64,000 nucleotides of DNA from CADCTB01 sp963768975 (GCA_963768975.1 CAVYKB010000012.1:1-64000), one strand, 5' to 3'. Positions 7,770 to 16,152 are shown, counted from the first letter of the stretch. The notes: generated by a model from the sequence alone, not told the origin. Program-made: numbers and translations.

Positions 7770-8527
7770 ACCCGGCTCCCGATCTCGACCTGCGGGGTCA
7801 TTGGGCCGACGCCGGACTGGGGAGGACCCGGCCCGTACACGAGGGCGCGGGCAGCCTCGTCGAGACCCCCAGCCGGCTGGTCGAGCACGACCTTCCCGTT
7901 CCGTAGCCCGATCACCCGGTCGGCGAAGCCGGCCACCAGCTCCACCTGGTGGAGGCTGCACACCACAGCCACGCCATTCATGGCAGCCTGGCGCAGCGCG
8001 TCGAGCACCAGCGCCGAGGACGCAGGGTCGAGGCTGGCGACGGGCTCGTCGGCCAACAGGACCCGGGGGCCCTGGGCCAGGGCGCGGGCGATGGCCACCC
8101 GCTGCTGCTGGCCGCCCGAGAGCCGGTCGGCCCGGCGGTAGGCAAGCTCGCCGATCCCGACGTGGTGCAGGAGGTCCAACGCTCGCTTGCGCTCTGAGGG
8201 GCCGGGCCGGCCGAGCAGCGCCCGCCACAGCGGGAGCTGCGCCAGACGGCCGGCGACCACGTTGTCCAGCGCCGAAAGGCGCCGGACCAGGTTGTGCTGC
8301 TGGAACACCAGGGCGACGTCGCAGCCCCGCTTCGCCCCGGATAGCTCGACCCGCCCGCGCTCGGGCTCGACGAGGCCGCTGATGGCGCGGAAAAGCGTCG
8401 ACTTGCCCGCCCCGCTGGGGCCGACGACCGCTACCACCTCGCCGGCTCCGACGTCGAAGGAGACGCCGTCGAGGACGGGCCGGTCATAGCGGTGGGCGAG
8501 GTCGACGACCCGCAGCGTGGGAATCAC
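7766..8527 (-). CDS. ABC transporter ATPase, PhnC-like
   Basis: A 253-residue nucleotide-binding protein. Walker A is GPSGAGKS at 36-43, the Q-loop is VFQQHN, the signature is LSGGQQQR at 136-143 and Walker B is VLLADEP at 156-162, followed by a switch His in CSLHQVEL. The first strand and overall length match the phosphate/phosphonate/phosphite-type importers (PhnC). It should energise the adjacent permease with the exported binding protein. Four-base overlaps join it to the genes on both sides. Confidence 0.92.
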   Translation of the reverse strand: MIPTLRVVDLAHRYDRPVLDGVSFDVGAGEVVAVVGPSGAGKSTLFRAISGLVEPERGRVELSGAKRGCDVALVFQQHNLVRRLSALDNVVAGRLAQLPLWRALLGRPGPSERKRALDLLHHVGIGELAYRRADRLSGGQQQRVAIARALAQGPRVLLADEPVASLDPASSALVLDALRQAAMNGVAVVCSLHQVELVAGFADRVIGLRNGKVVLDQPAGGLDEAARALVYGPGPPQSGVGPMTPQVEIGSRV

Positions 8528-9315
8528 CCCAGGGACCGCCGGAGACGGCTCGACAGGTGGTCAACGGCCGTCACCATCGCCAGGATCACCAGCACGACGG
8601 TCAGGACTCGGGCGAAGTGGAGCAGGTCGAGGGAGTTCTTCAGCTCCTGGCCGATGCCCCCCGCCCCCACGACGCCCAGCACGATGGACGAGCGGATGTT
8701 GAACTCGAAGACGTACAGAGCCACCGAGGCGAGCCCGGGAAGCGCGTCGGGTGCCACCGTCCAGGCGACCACCCTCGCCCGGCTGGCGCCGGTCAGCCTC
8801 GCCGCCTCCAGCGGGCCGGCGGGGAGGCCCTCGATGCTCTCGGCGAAGAGCTTGCCCATGGTCCCTGCCGAGTGCATGGCCACCCCGAGCATGCCGGCGA
8901 AGGGACCGAGGCCCACGGCAGCCACGAACAGCAGGGCGAACACGAAGGAATCGACGCCCCGGAGGGTGTTGAGGGTGAGGCGGGAGAGGAGGCGAGAGGG
9001 ACCCCCGGAGGTGAGGTTGCGGGCCGCCGGTACGCACAACACGATGGCGACGACTGCCGCCACCGTCGTGCCGACCACGGCGATGGCCGCCGTCTCGGCG
9101 GCGCGGGCCAGGATGATGGTCAGCTCTCCGGTGGCGGGCGGCCATGCGCTGGCCGCCCAGCCGGCCATCCTGGACAGGCCGCTGGCCAGCCGGCCGAGGT
9201 CCACGTCGGTCAGGCGCAGGCTGTAGCCGTAGACGACGACAGCGGCGGCGCCGGCCGCCCAGCGCCGCCAGCGGCGCGACGATGGCGGCGCCGGGCCGTT
9301 GCGGTAGCCGTCCAC
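8524..9315 (-). CDS. ABC transporter permease, PhnE-like
   Basis: A 263-residue membrane permease with about six hydrophobic segments. The EAA-type coupling motif is present as EAARLTGASRARVVAWTVAP, followed by the PhnE-like sequence FNIRSSIVLGVVGAGGIGQE. That ending is characteristic of phosphonate/phosphite permeases. The GTG at 9315 follows the binding-protein gene by 23 bases. No C-P lyase or phosphonatase genes are linked, so the substrate should not be assumed to be a phosphonate. Confidence 0.9.
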   Translation of the reverse strand: MDGYRNGPAPPSSRRWRRWAAGAAAVVVYGYSLRLTDVDLGRLASGLSRMAGWAASAWPPATGELTIILARAAETAAIAVVGTTVAAVVAIVLCVPAARNLTSGGPSRLLSRLTLNTLRGVDSFVFALLFVAAVGLGPFAGMLGVAMHSAGTMGKLFAESIEGLPAGPLEAARLTGASRARVVAWTVAPDALPGLASVALYVFEFNIRSSIVLGVVGAGGIGQELKNSLDLLHFARVLTVVLVILAMVTAVDHLSSRLRRSLG

Positions 9316-9338
9316 CGCGGCATCGGGGACCCGGGTGT

Positions 9339-10286
9339 TCAGTTCTTCAGGAGGTCGAGGGCGACGGCGGCGTCGCGGATGGGCTTGTAGGACTCGTTGT
9401 CGGCGGCCACGAAGCCGTCGTAGTGGCGGGGCAGGACGCCGGCGGCTTGTTCGGGGGTCAGCGCCACCAGCAGCTCCCGGATGCGGGCGGCCAGGTCGGG
9501 GTCGAGCCCCTTTCGCACGCCGATGGCGTCATTCGGCAGAGGGTCCGACGTCCACACCACCTTGGTCGCGCCGGCGCCGAGGCGGCCGGACTCGATCATG
9601 GCGTTGCGATTGCGGTCGAAGTCGGTGGCCAGGTCGACCTGCCCGCTAGCCACGGCCAGCTCGTTGGCGGCATGCGATGCCCCCTCGCTGTAGCGGAAGA
9701 ACGCCTTCGGGTCGACGCCGCGCTGGCGGAGCCAGAACGTGGGTACGAGCCATCCCGATGTCGAGCTGACCTCGGTGAAGGAGACGGAGCGGCCCTTGGC
9801 GCCCTCCGGCCATGAGTTGACCTCCAGGCCGGGCCGGCCCACGACGATGGCGTGGTAGACGGGCCGGCCGTCGTACTTGGCGGTGGCGATGGCCTCGGCG
9901 CCCGAGCGGGCGTGGGCCAGCACGTAGCCGAACGGGCCCATCCAGGCCACGTCGAGCTGGTCGCTGCCCAAGGCGACGGAAATCCCGCCCCATGAGTCGA
10001 CCGCTGCCACCTCGGCGCGGGTGCCGAGCTGGGATGCCAGCCAGGCGAAGAACGGCTCCCACGCTGCCTTGGTGTCGGTGGCCGTGGGCAGGAGAGGGCC
10101 AACCCCGAAGCGCAGCACGGCCGGGACCGTCGCCGGCCGACCGGTTGGCACCCCTGCCCCGGCGGTGACCCGGGGATCGCCGCCGCGCCCGCAGGCGGCG
10201 GCCACCAGGCTCCCCGCCCCCACGGCGCCGGCGCCGAAGAGGAAGCGGCGCCGGCTGAGCGGGGTGGTTCTGGGGGCGTGCGTCAC
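9339..10286 (-). CDS. exported PhnD-like substrate-binding lipoprotein
   Basis: A 315-residue binding protein. The N-terminus has a twin-arginine signal (SRRRFLFGAGAVGAG) ending in a lipobox SLVAAAC, Cys32, so it should be folded before export and then lipid-anchored. The mature part follows the PhnD plan: RFGVGPLLPT, then DVAWMGPFGYVLAH, then the SSTSGWLVPTFWL loop and FDRNRNAMI. The GTG at 10286 has GGAAAGGAACC before it. A GC hairpin separates it from the radical SAM gene, which could adjust its expression relative to upstream genes. Confidence 0.9.
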   Translation of the reverse strand: MTHAPRTTPLSRRRFLFGAGAVGAGSLVAAACGRGGDPRVTAGAGVPTGRPATVPAVLRFGVGPLLPTATDTKAAWEPFFAWLASQLGTRAEVAAVDSWGGISVALGSDQLDVAWMGPFGYVLAHARSGAEAIATAKYDGRPVYHAIVVGRPGLEVNSWPEGAKGRSVSFTEVSSTSGWLVPTFWLRQRGVDPKAFFRYSEGASHAANELAVASGQVDLATDFDRNRNAMIESGRLGAGATKVVWTSDPLPNDAIGVRKGLDPDLAARIRELLVALTPEQAAGVLPRHYDGFVAADNESYKPIRDAAVALDLLKN

Positions 10287-10323
10287 GTTCGGTTCCTTTC
10301 CGGGGGGAGGTTGGAATGGACGG

Positions 10324-10339
10324 GGGCCCGACCGGGCCC
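10324..10339 (-). promoter_or_regulatory. intercistronic GC hairpin
   Basis: GGGCCC-GGTC-GGGCCC on the minus strand forms a six-bp stem with a four-base loop in the 65-base gap between the radical SAM and binding-protein genes. There is no U-tract, so it is more likely an mRNA-stabilising or attenuating structure than a full terminator. Binding proteins are often needed in excess, which fits this position. Confidence 0.45.
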
Positions 10340-10351
10340 GGCGCCTCACGC

Positions 10352-11194
10352 TCAGCGGATACCGAGGCGGGCGTCGTCGCCGGGCGGGCGGCCGGCGACG
10401 ATGCGGGCCATGGCTGCGGCGGGGACCGAGAGCGGGTCGGTCGTGCGGGTGACGAGCAGGTCGGTGTCGGGGCGGCCCTCGCGTACGGTCGGCCCGAACG
10501 GGCTCCAGAACGCGCCGTCGGCGGTGACCGTCAGCTCCGGCGGCAGGTCGGCGACGGTGGCTGCGACTCCGATGCCGGTCGCCTCCGCCCGGCCCCGCCG
10601 CACCACGGGGCGCACGACGTGGTCGTCGTCGGCGACGCCGAGGGACCGGTGCAGCTCGCACAGGCGGGCCTGGTCCTCCTCGGAGACCTCCGCTGCCGGG
10701 TCGACCGTCGTCCCCACCCGCACCCGGATGCCCATGTCGACCAGGCGGGGGATGGCGTCGACCACCCGGCCGTGGTTGCCCTGGCCCCGAAGCTCGTCGT
10801 TGGGGCGGGCGTCGGCCCAGTCGAGGGAGACCTGCACCGCTACATCCGCGCTGGCCAGGGGCCGCATGCGCTCGAGACGCGCGCCGGCGAAGAGGGTGGC
10901 GTTGGAAAGCACCACCGTGGGGAGGATGGCAGCAAGGTCGACCAGCGTCTCGGGCATGTCCGGACGCAGGAACGGCTCGCCGCCGGTGACGCCCAGGGCG
11001 GCGAATCCGAGTTCGCTCGCCTGGCGGGCCACCGCCACCATGGCCGCCGCCGCCATTTCGCGGCGGGCCACATTGGGGGCCGAATCGGTGAGGCAGTAGG
11101 TGCAGGCGAGGTTGCAGTGGTAGTTGCTGTAGAGCCACACGCGCTCGCCGAGCGCACCGCCGGCGATAGCGGCGGCGACGCCTCCGGGGCTCAC
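10352..11194 (-). CDS. short radical SAM enzyme
   Basis: A 280-residue radical S-adenosylmethionine protein. The [4Fe-4S]-binding CxxxCxxC motif is at Cys27, Cys31 and Cys34 (NYHCNLACTYCLTDS), and the SAM-binding GGEP motif is at 71-74. Later strands (VVLSNATL, VQVSLDWADARPND) follow the partial TIM-barrel pattern. The C-terminal 90 residues have no cysteines, so no SPASM or twitch auxiliary cluster is present. The reaction is unknown. GTG at 11194 overlaps the upstream stop by four bases. Its place between a CMD protein and a transporter suggests it modifies or salvages the imported compound or a peptide made elsewhere. Confidence 0.9.
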   Translation of the reverse strand: MSPGGVAAAIAGGALGERVWLYSNYHCNLACTYCLTDSAPNVARREMAAAAMVAVARQASELGFAALGVTGGEPFLRPDMPETLVDLAAILPTVVLSNATLFAGARLERMRPLASADVAVQVSLDWADARPNDELRGQGNHGRVVDAIPRLVDMGIRVRVGTTVDPAAEVSEEDQARLCELHRSLGVADDDHVVRPVVRRGRAEATGIGVAATVADLPPELTVTADGAFWSPFGPTVREGRPDTDLLVTRTTDPLSVPAAAMARIVAGRPPGDDARLGIR

Positions 11195-11748
11195 CCGAGG
11201 CCCTCGGCGGCCAGCCGGGAGAGGACATGGGGTGACGTGGGCAGCCCCAGGGCGGTGCAGAAGCGGTTGAGCAGGAGCGTGGTGGCGGCCAGCAGCGTCA
11301 GCTCGACCACCTCGTGGTCGGCGAAGGACTCGCTCAGCCGGGCCGCCGCGCTCGCCTGCACCACGCCGGTACCCACCAGCTCGTCGCACCAGCCGATGAC
11401 GGCGCGCTCGGCCGGGTCGGCGAACTCCTCGCCGGCTTCGAGCTCGCCCCGCAGGGCCCGAACCTCGGGCACGGTGAGGCCCGCATCGCGAGCGACGACG
11501 GTGTGGGCCTCGACGCAGTAGCGGCACGAGGCCCGGGCCGAGGTGCGCAGGATCACGATCTCCTTCAGTCGCACCGGAAGCGCCGAGGGGCCCAGCACCG
11601 CGCCGAGGAACGGCGCCGTCGCCTCCAACAGCTCGGGAACCTGGGCGAGCGCGGCGGTAATCGGCCCCGGGTCGCCTGAGACGAAGAAGGGCTGGGCCAG
11701 CAGCGGGGCCCCCTCGGCGGTGATCAGCTCCACGATCGGGTTGCTCAT
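11191..11748 (-). CDS. AhpD/carboxymuconolactone decarboxylase-like protein
   Basis: A 185-residue all-helical protein of the CMD/AhpD superfamily. The redox-active CxxC with its trailing His is plain: Cys75, Cys78 and His82 in ASCRYCVEAHT. This favours a disulfide-reductase or peroxidase role of the AhpD type over true decarboxylase activity. The C-terminal half repeats the helical hairpin (ERAVIGWCDEL, VVELTLLAATTLLLNRFC). ATG at 11748 overlaps the anti-sigma stop by four bases. Link to a sigma/anti-sigma pair suggests an oxidative-stress output, which remains an inference. Confidence 0.88.
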   Translation of the reverse strand: MSNPIVELITAEGAPLLAQPFFVSGDPGPITAALAQVPELLEATAPFLGAVLGPSALPVRLKEIVILRTSARASCRYCVEAHTVVARDAGLTVPEVRALRGELEAGEEFADPAERAVIGWCDELVGTGVVQASAAARLSESFADHEVVELTLLAATTLLLNRFCTALGLPTSPHVLSRLAAEGLG

Positions 11749-12398
11749 GCCGGTCTCGTCGATGCCGGGAGCTGGCGGCCCCAGGCGATCAGCCGCTCGG
11801 CCGGCAGGTCGGCCGCCAGAAGCAGGTTGGCAGGCTTGCTCAGGCACACGACCGTCAGGTCGCCACGCTTGGCCACCCAGACGGCGTCGAGGCCGTCGCC
11901 TGACTCCGAGGCCCCGGCGGGCATGGGGAAGGCGACGGTCGCCCGCCCGACGGTCACCTCCCGGCCGTCGAGGCGGGCGCGCTCGAGAATTACCGTCTCG
12001 CCCGCGGCGACGACCGAGGCCGGCGGCACGGGCTGGCGGGCGGCGTCGACGACGGCCGCTACCGAGGCGGGCTCCGGCGAAGGGCCTGCGACCGTGGCGG
12101 CCCAGGCCGCGACAACCACGGCGAAGGCGACCACCGCCAACCCGGCGCCAACCCGGCTGCGACGGCGACGCGGGCGTTGGCCCTGGCCCGTATCGGCCTC
12201 CACGGCCATACGCACCCGATCGCGCAGCGAGGCCGGCGCCAGCTCCCGCAGGCCCTCGGCCAGGGCCCGTCCCCGGCGGTCCTGGCTCACGGCCTGCCAG
12301 CAGTCGTCACAGTCGACAAGGTGGGCCTCGAACGCCTTTGCCTGCTTCGCGTCGAGGTCGCCGGCAAGGTACGGCACGAGCCGGTCCTCATGGACCAC
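11745..12398 (-). CDS. zinc-finger anti-sigma factor, membrane-spanning
   Basis: A 217-residue anti-sigma factor. The N-terminal zf-HC2 domain has the H-x3-C-x2-C zinc motif at His26, Cys30 and Cys33 (AHLVDCDDCWQAV). One hydrophobic span at about 83-103 places the remaining roughly 110 residues outside; this part resembles a small sensor strand domain. It should hold the co-encoded ECF sigma factor until a signal inactivates it. The HCC motif suggests redox or zinc control, as in ZAS proteins. Translation starts at GTG 12398, inside the sigma gene end (11-base overlap). Confidence 0.87.
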   Translation of the reverse strand: MVHEDRLVPYLAGDLDAKQAKAFEAHLVDCDDCWQAVSQDRRGRALAEGLRELAPASLRDRVRMAVEADTGQGQRPRRRRSRVGAGLAVVAFAVVVAAWAATVAGPSPEPASVAAVVDAARQPVPPASVVAAGETVILERARLDGREVTVGRATVAFPMPAGASESGDGLDAVWVAKRGDLTVVCLSKPANLLLAADLPAERLIAWGRQLPASTRPA

Positions 12399-12903
12399 GG
12401 TGAATCCCTTCCCGTTCGAGGAGCACGGCGAGCTGGCGGCGGCCTCGGTGAACCCGGGCCAGGATGGTGCCCCGGGGAGCCCCCTCGATCTCAGCCGCCT
12501 CCCGGGCGCTCAGGCCGCCGATGTCGACGAGCACGATCGCCCGGCGCTGGACCACGGGCAGGGCGGCCAGGGCCCGGGCCACAGCCTCCCGGTCGAGGGA
12601 GGCCAGGACGTCACCGCTCACGTCCACCGCGCTGGGAGCGTCGGGCACGCCGTCGGATCCTGCGACGGTGCGCGGCATCCGCTGCCCGCGCCGTAGCTCG
12701 GTGCGCCCGACATTGAGGCAGATCGCCACCAACCATGAGCGGACGTCGCCCCGGCCCTGGTTGGCGAAGCCCCGCCAGGCTCGGGCGTACGTTTCCTGGA
12801 CGAGGTCCTCCGCTCCGGCATGGTCGGCGCTCATGCGCCGGGCGATGCTCCACACCGCGTCGAGGTGGGGCAGGGTCGCGTCGAGAAACAACTGGTGGGT
12901 CAT
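12388..12903 (-). CDS. ECF-type RNA polymerase sigma factor
   Basis: A 171-residue group IV sigma factor and the first gene of the nine-gene operon. Region 2 is seen in AVWSIARRMSADHAGAEDL followed by VQETYARAWRGF, and region 4 in LPVVQRRAIVLVDIGGLSAR then EAAEIEGAPRGTILARVHRG. There is no SnoaL-like C-terminal extension, which separates it from ECF41 sigma factors that also sit near CMD proteins. ATG at 12903 has AAGGA nine bases before it. The overlapping zf-HC2 partner defines it as anti-sigma-controlled. A weak GAAAC/TCGATG pair lies upstream, but no confident self-promoter could be read. Confidence 0.92.
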   Translation of the reverse strand: MTHQLFLDATLPHLDAVWSIARRMSADHAGAEDLVQETYARAWRGFANQGRGDVRSWLVAICLNVGRTELRRGQRMPRTVAGSDGVPDAPSAVDVSGDVLASLDREAVARALAALPVVQRRAIVLVDIGGLSAREAAEIEGAPRGTILARVHRGRRQLAVLLEREGIHRGP

Positions 12904-13468
12904 GGGGTGTCCTTGATGGAGACTCCGAAGGCCGCACATCGATTGCAGATTCGGGGCGAGTTTCGCACTCGCTCGGAGGTCGGCGCGCCTACGAGCGCGA
13001 ATCGCAGCGTCATCGGGGTGCACACGCCCAGGGAGGCGAGTGGGGTCATAGCTGTGGGCGTCGGTGACGCACGTGGCCAACTCGATCGTCTCGCGGACGG
13101 AAGTGCCCACCTCTGCCGAGCCGCGTGCCGCAGAACTCATCGTGGATGCCCTGATCGGCTAGAGCCTCGGAGGCGATCCTCGAGGCCGGGTGCAGGCGCT
13201 GATCGAGTGGGCCACCAGCGCCGCCACCCCCTACTGTCCCTTGACGCCCCGTGCGGCCTCGACGTCGACACCGGCCGAGCGTTGCAGCCATGCATCCAGG
13301 CCGACGGCGACGCTGACCCTCGCTCTTCCGAAGCCCGGGCTGGTCGGGGGCTCGCCCATCGTCGACGATCTGTACCTCGCCGGTATCAGGGACTGTTCGA
13401 TCCGCGACCGTGTCGGCCGAGCAGAGCATGAACGTGCCACCGTCGCTTCCTGTGGCACGCTGCTTCGC
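12904..13468. other. divergent intergenic region
   Basis: Around 560 bases upstream of both the sigma operon and the plus-strand membrane protein gene. Open frames continue upstream of both genes but lose native composition there. The region should contain the promoter of the nine-gene operon. I see no RNA gene or strong hairpin. Confidence 0.4.
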
Positions 13469-13972
13469 GTGCCCTGGTCCACAGCCGTCCTTGCTCTGGG
13501 AGCCTTGCTCTATGCCGGGAGCATCGGGGCTCTCGGCGTGACCTTCGACGCGACACCCCTGCTCGTCGGCGGCATCGCGCTGGCAGCGGCGCTCCTTGGT
13601 CGCAACCCTCGCCTCACCGCCACCGCCTTCACTCTGATCGGCTGGGGCGCGGCGGTCATGCTGACCCGCCACGGCCCTCTTCCGGACGAGAGGGAAGCCG
13701 CCGCGTTCCTGGTCGGCAGCGGGCTCGGCCTCCTGGCGGCGCGCATCATGGGCCGGATGCGCCCCGATCTCGACGTCGGCGACGGGTCGTCCGTCCTGGT
13801 CGTGGGCGGGATGGCGTTCTTTCTCGCCTTCGACGCGGACTGGTTCTACGACTGGCCGGTTTGGAGCGCAGCCCTACTGGGATGGGCCCTCTGGGAGTGG
13901 CTGTCCGGCCGGCGCCGGCCGGCGCCGCCGGCTACTACCACTGCGGAAGGTGCGGCTCCACCTCGGCGATGA
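13469..13972 (+). CDS. hypothetical polytopic membrane protein
   Basis: A 167-residue protein that I do not recognise. It has about five or six hydrophobic segments (WSTAVLALGALLYAGSIGAL, PLLVGGIALAAALLG, LTATAFTLIGWGAAVML, AAAFLVGSGLGLLAARIM, SSVLVVGGMAFFLAF and WPVWSAALLGWALWEWL) and an Arg/Pro-rich cytosolic tail. The upstream open frame to 13190 is shadow-like, so GTG at 13469 is chosen because the first membrane span starts right after it. It overlaps the decayed thioredoxin on the other strand by about 40 bases. Confidence 0.65.
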   Translation: MPWSTAVLALGALLYAGSIGALGVTFDATPLLVGGIALAAALLGRNPRLTATAFTLIGWGAAVMLTRHGPLPDEREAAAFLVGSGLGLLAARIMGRMRPDLDVGDGSSVLVVGGMAFFLAFDADWFYDWPVWSAALLGWALWEWLSGRRRPAPPATTTAEGAAPPRR

Positions 13973-14130
13973 TCGTCTCGCTGTCGGCGACGCCGAGAAT
14001 ACGGTGCGTTCAACGCTCCCCACGAACAGGGCCAGCGTGGGTATCGATATGACCCCGAAGCGAGACGCTGTGGCCCGGTTCTCGTCGACGTTGAGCTGGT
14101 TGACGACTCGCCTCGGGCTCGGCGTGTTCG
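13935..14130 (-). pseudogene. thioredoxin-like relic behind merA
   Basis: The minus strand directly after the merA stop reads as the back half of a thioredoxin: VVNQLNVDENRATASRFGVI followed by SIPTLALFVG with the cis-Pro strand. Then, after a frame change near 14000, it continues HRILGVADSETIIAEVEPHL before a TAG at 13935-13937. The N-terminal half with the CGPC active site is absent and a second frame change sits near 14090. It is therefore a truncated, frameshifted remnant that cannot encode a working thioredoxin. Confidence 0.65.
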
Positions 14131-14134
14131 GCGA

Positions 14135-15754
14135 TCATGCTGCGCAGCACGAGAGCCTGTTCACATCGCCCTTGAACGACTGGGCCACCAGCTTCAGCCC
14201 TTCACTCATCGTCAGGTAGGGCGCCCAGGTGTTCGCCAGGTCGTCCACGGTCAGGCCGAAACGAATGGCGTAGACGCCGGCCAGGATGAGGTCGCCGGCG
14301 CCGTCGGCCACGGCGTGCACGCCCAGGACCTTGCCGGTGCTGGCGTGTGCCACCAGCTTGATGGCGCCTCGAGTGTCGCGGTTGGCCAGAGCCCGGGGGA
14401 CGTTCTCCAGCTCCAGCACCCGCGAGATGACCTCGTGGCCGGCGGCCCGTGCGTCGGCCTCCGTCAATCCGGCACTGGCCAGTACGGGGTCAGTGAAGAT
14501 CACTGATGGCAGCCCGGTGTAGTCCATGCGCCGGTGGGCGCCGGCGACGGCGTTCTCGGCAGCCACGTTGCCCTGGGCGGCAGCCACGTAGACGTACTGG
14601 GGTGCGCCGGTGACATCGCCGGCGGCAAAGACGCGGGGATTGGAGGTGCGCAGCTCATCGTCCACGGCCACGAAGCCGGCCTCGTCGACCTCGATCCCGG
14701 CCGCCTCCAGGTTGAGGCCCTCCACCCTGGCACTGCGCCCGACCGCCACCAGGATGGCGTCGGCGGCGAGGCGGGTGCCGTCGGCGCACACCACCACCCG
14801 CTCGGTGCCGTCGCGCTCCACGGCGACGGCGCGAGAGGCGACGATCTCGATCTCCTCGTCGGCAAAGACCCGGCCGATCCACGCGGCCAGCTCCGGCTCG
14901 GCCCGGGGGGCCAGCCGTCCGACCACGCTGACCTGGGCGCCCAGTCGGGAGAGAAGCTGGCTCTGCTCCATGCCCACGAAGCCGGCGCCGATGGTGACCA
15001 CCCGGCCGGGCAGCTCGGTGAGCTCCATCGCCGTGGTCGAGGTCAGGTAGCCGGCGCGGGCGAGGCCGGGAAGATCGGGGACCTGCGGCTCGGCGCCGGT
15101 TGCCACGAGGTACGACCGGGCCCGCAGGGTACGCCCGTCGACCTCCAGGGTGTCGGGGTCGGCGAAGCGGGCGTGGCCATGAACGATCTCGAAGCCATAG
15201 GCGGCGGCCACGTCGATGTACTTGGCCTGGCGGAGCTGGCCGACCAGCTCGTCCTTCTGGCCCACGAGGGCGGCGAGGTCCGCAGCGCCGGCATGGGTGG
15301 GTAGGCCGGCGAAGGGGTGTGATGCGGCGGTGTGGAAGGCGCCGGCGCCGGCAAGGAGCGTCTTGGAAGGCACGCAGCCGACGTTGACGCATGTTCCGCC
15401 CACGGTGCCCCGCTCGATCACCGCCACCCGGGCGCCCAGGTTGGTGGCCCGGATGGCGGCGCCGAAGGCGGCCCCGCCGGACCCGATCACGGCCAGGTCG
15501 TAATCGGACTCGGAACTTGACGTCCCCTTCACCGCAGACTCCGCGCTGCCGGTGTGGATAGACACTGCGGGACAGCCGGCCTGGCCGATGGCATCGATGA
15601 GGATCGAGGGGTCGCCGTTCAAGTCGGCGCTGGCAGAGCCCCGGCGGAAGTCGGTAACGGCCTCGGTCGCTCCGGTGCGTTGCGGCTCCGCGGTCACCGT
15701 AACTTCGCAGTGCTCGCAGGTCATGCCGTCGGCGGACATCTCAACTCTGGGCAT
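14135..15754 (-). CDS. merA: mercuric reductase with N-terminal HMA domain
   Basis: A 539-residue flavoprotein disulfide reductase that reduces Hg(II) to Hg(0) with NADPH. The N-terminal heavy-metal domain keeps GMTCEHC (Cys13, Cys16). The core has the FAD motif GSGGAAFGAA near 91-100, the redox-active pair GTCVNVGC (Cys122, Cys127), the NAD-binding GAGFVGMEQSQLL, and the FAD-binding AAGDV block. The C-terminal vicinal cysteines (Cys536, Cys537) that deliver mercury are present. All diagnostic residues are therefore intact. ATG at 15754 shares one base with the ArsR stop (TGATG), so the regulator and enzyme form one operon. Confidence 0.95.
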   Translation of the reverse strand: MPRVEMSADGMTCEHCEVTVTAEPQRTGATEAVTDFRRGSASADLNGDPSILIDAIGQAGCPAVSIHTGSAESAVKGTSSSESDYDLAVIGSGGAAFGAAIRATNLGARVAVIERGTVGGTCVNVGCVPSKTLLAGAGAFHTAASHPFAGLPTHAGAADLAALVGQKDELVGQLRQAKYIDVAAAYGFEIVHGHARFADPDTLEVDGRTLRARSYLVATGAEPQVPDLPGLARAGYLTSTTAMELTELPGRVVTIGAGFVGMEQSQLLSRLGAQVSVVGRLAPRAEPELAAWIGRVFADEEIEIVASRAVAVERDGTERVVVCADGTRLAADAILVAVGRSARVEGLNLEAAGIEVDEAGFVAVDDELRTSNPRVFAAGDVTGAPQYVYVAAAQGNVAAENAVAGAHRRMDYTGLPSVIFTDPVLASAGLTEADARAAGHEVISRVLELENVPRALANRDTRGAIKLVAHASTGKVLGVHAVADGAGDLILAGVYAIRFGLTVDDLANTWAPYLTMSEGLKLVAQSFKGDVNRLSCCAA

Positions 15755-16131
15755 CAACCTTCCTTCCGAGTGGCGTCGATGACGCGACAGCACGCGATCT
15801 GGGCTTCGTTGGCTTCCAGGAAGCGCTTGGCCTGGGCCAGCAGCGAGCCGACTTTGCGGTTGGTGACCCGGTACAGGGTGCGGCGCCCCTCGGTGCGGGT
15901 CTGCACGAAACCGCACCACACCAGGCAGCTCATGTGCTCAGAGATCCGGTTCTGCGTGGCACCGAGGCGTCGGACCAGCTCCATCTGGTGCAGCTCGCCC
16001 TCCTCCAACAGCAACTCGAGAACGCGCAGACGGGTGGCGTCGCCCAGGGCCCGGAACAGCCGCGCCGACAACTCGCTGTCGGCCAGCGCAACGGGCTCGG
16101 TCTCGACGATGGCGGGACGACCACCAGGCAC
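15754..16131 (-). CDS. ArsR-family mercury-responsive regulator
   Basis: A 125-residue winged-helix repressor. It has the HTH LHQMELVRRLGATQNRISEH and wing RTEGRRTLYRV. Cysteines sit in the recognition-helix region (MSCLVWCGF) and near the C-terminus (IACCRVI), a CmtR-like placement for thiolate metal sensing. In actinobacteria mer operons are commonly controlled by ArsR-type rather than MerR-type proteins, so this is the likely mercury sensor for merA. GTG at 16131 lies just after a short AT-rich palindrome that should be its operator. Confidence 0.9.
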   Translation of the reverse strand: MPGGRPAIVETEPVALADSELSARLFRALGDATRLRVLELLLEEGELHQMELVRRLGATQNRISEHMSCLVWCGFVQTRTEGRRTLYRVTNRKVGSLLAQAKRFLEANEAQIACCRVIDATRKEG

Positions 16132-16152
16132 AGGCGCTCCTTCTAACTATCA

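Noticed and set aside
7766..10286. True phosphonate importer (phnCDE)
   Set aside because: Domains match the family but no C-P lyase, phosphonatase or phosphite dehydrogenase is linked, and the genes are embedded among redox genes. Substrate left open.
12388..12903. ECF41 sigma factor because of a nearby CMD protein
   Set aside because: The protein has no SnoaL-like C-terminal extension and has a zf-HC2 anti-sigma partner, which ECF41 members lack.
13046..13672. Minus-strand 208-codon frame opposite the membrane protein
   Set aside because: Low-complexity composition (Gly/Arg-rich), no ribosome site and antisense to a gene with clear membrane spans.
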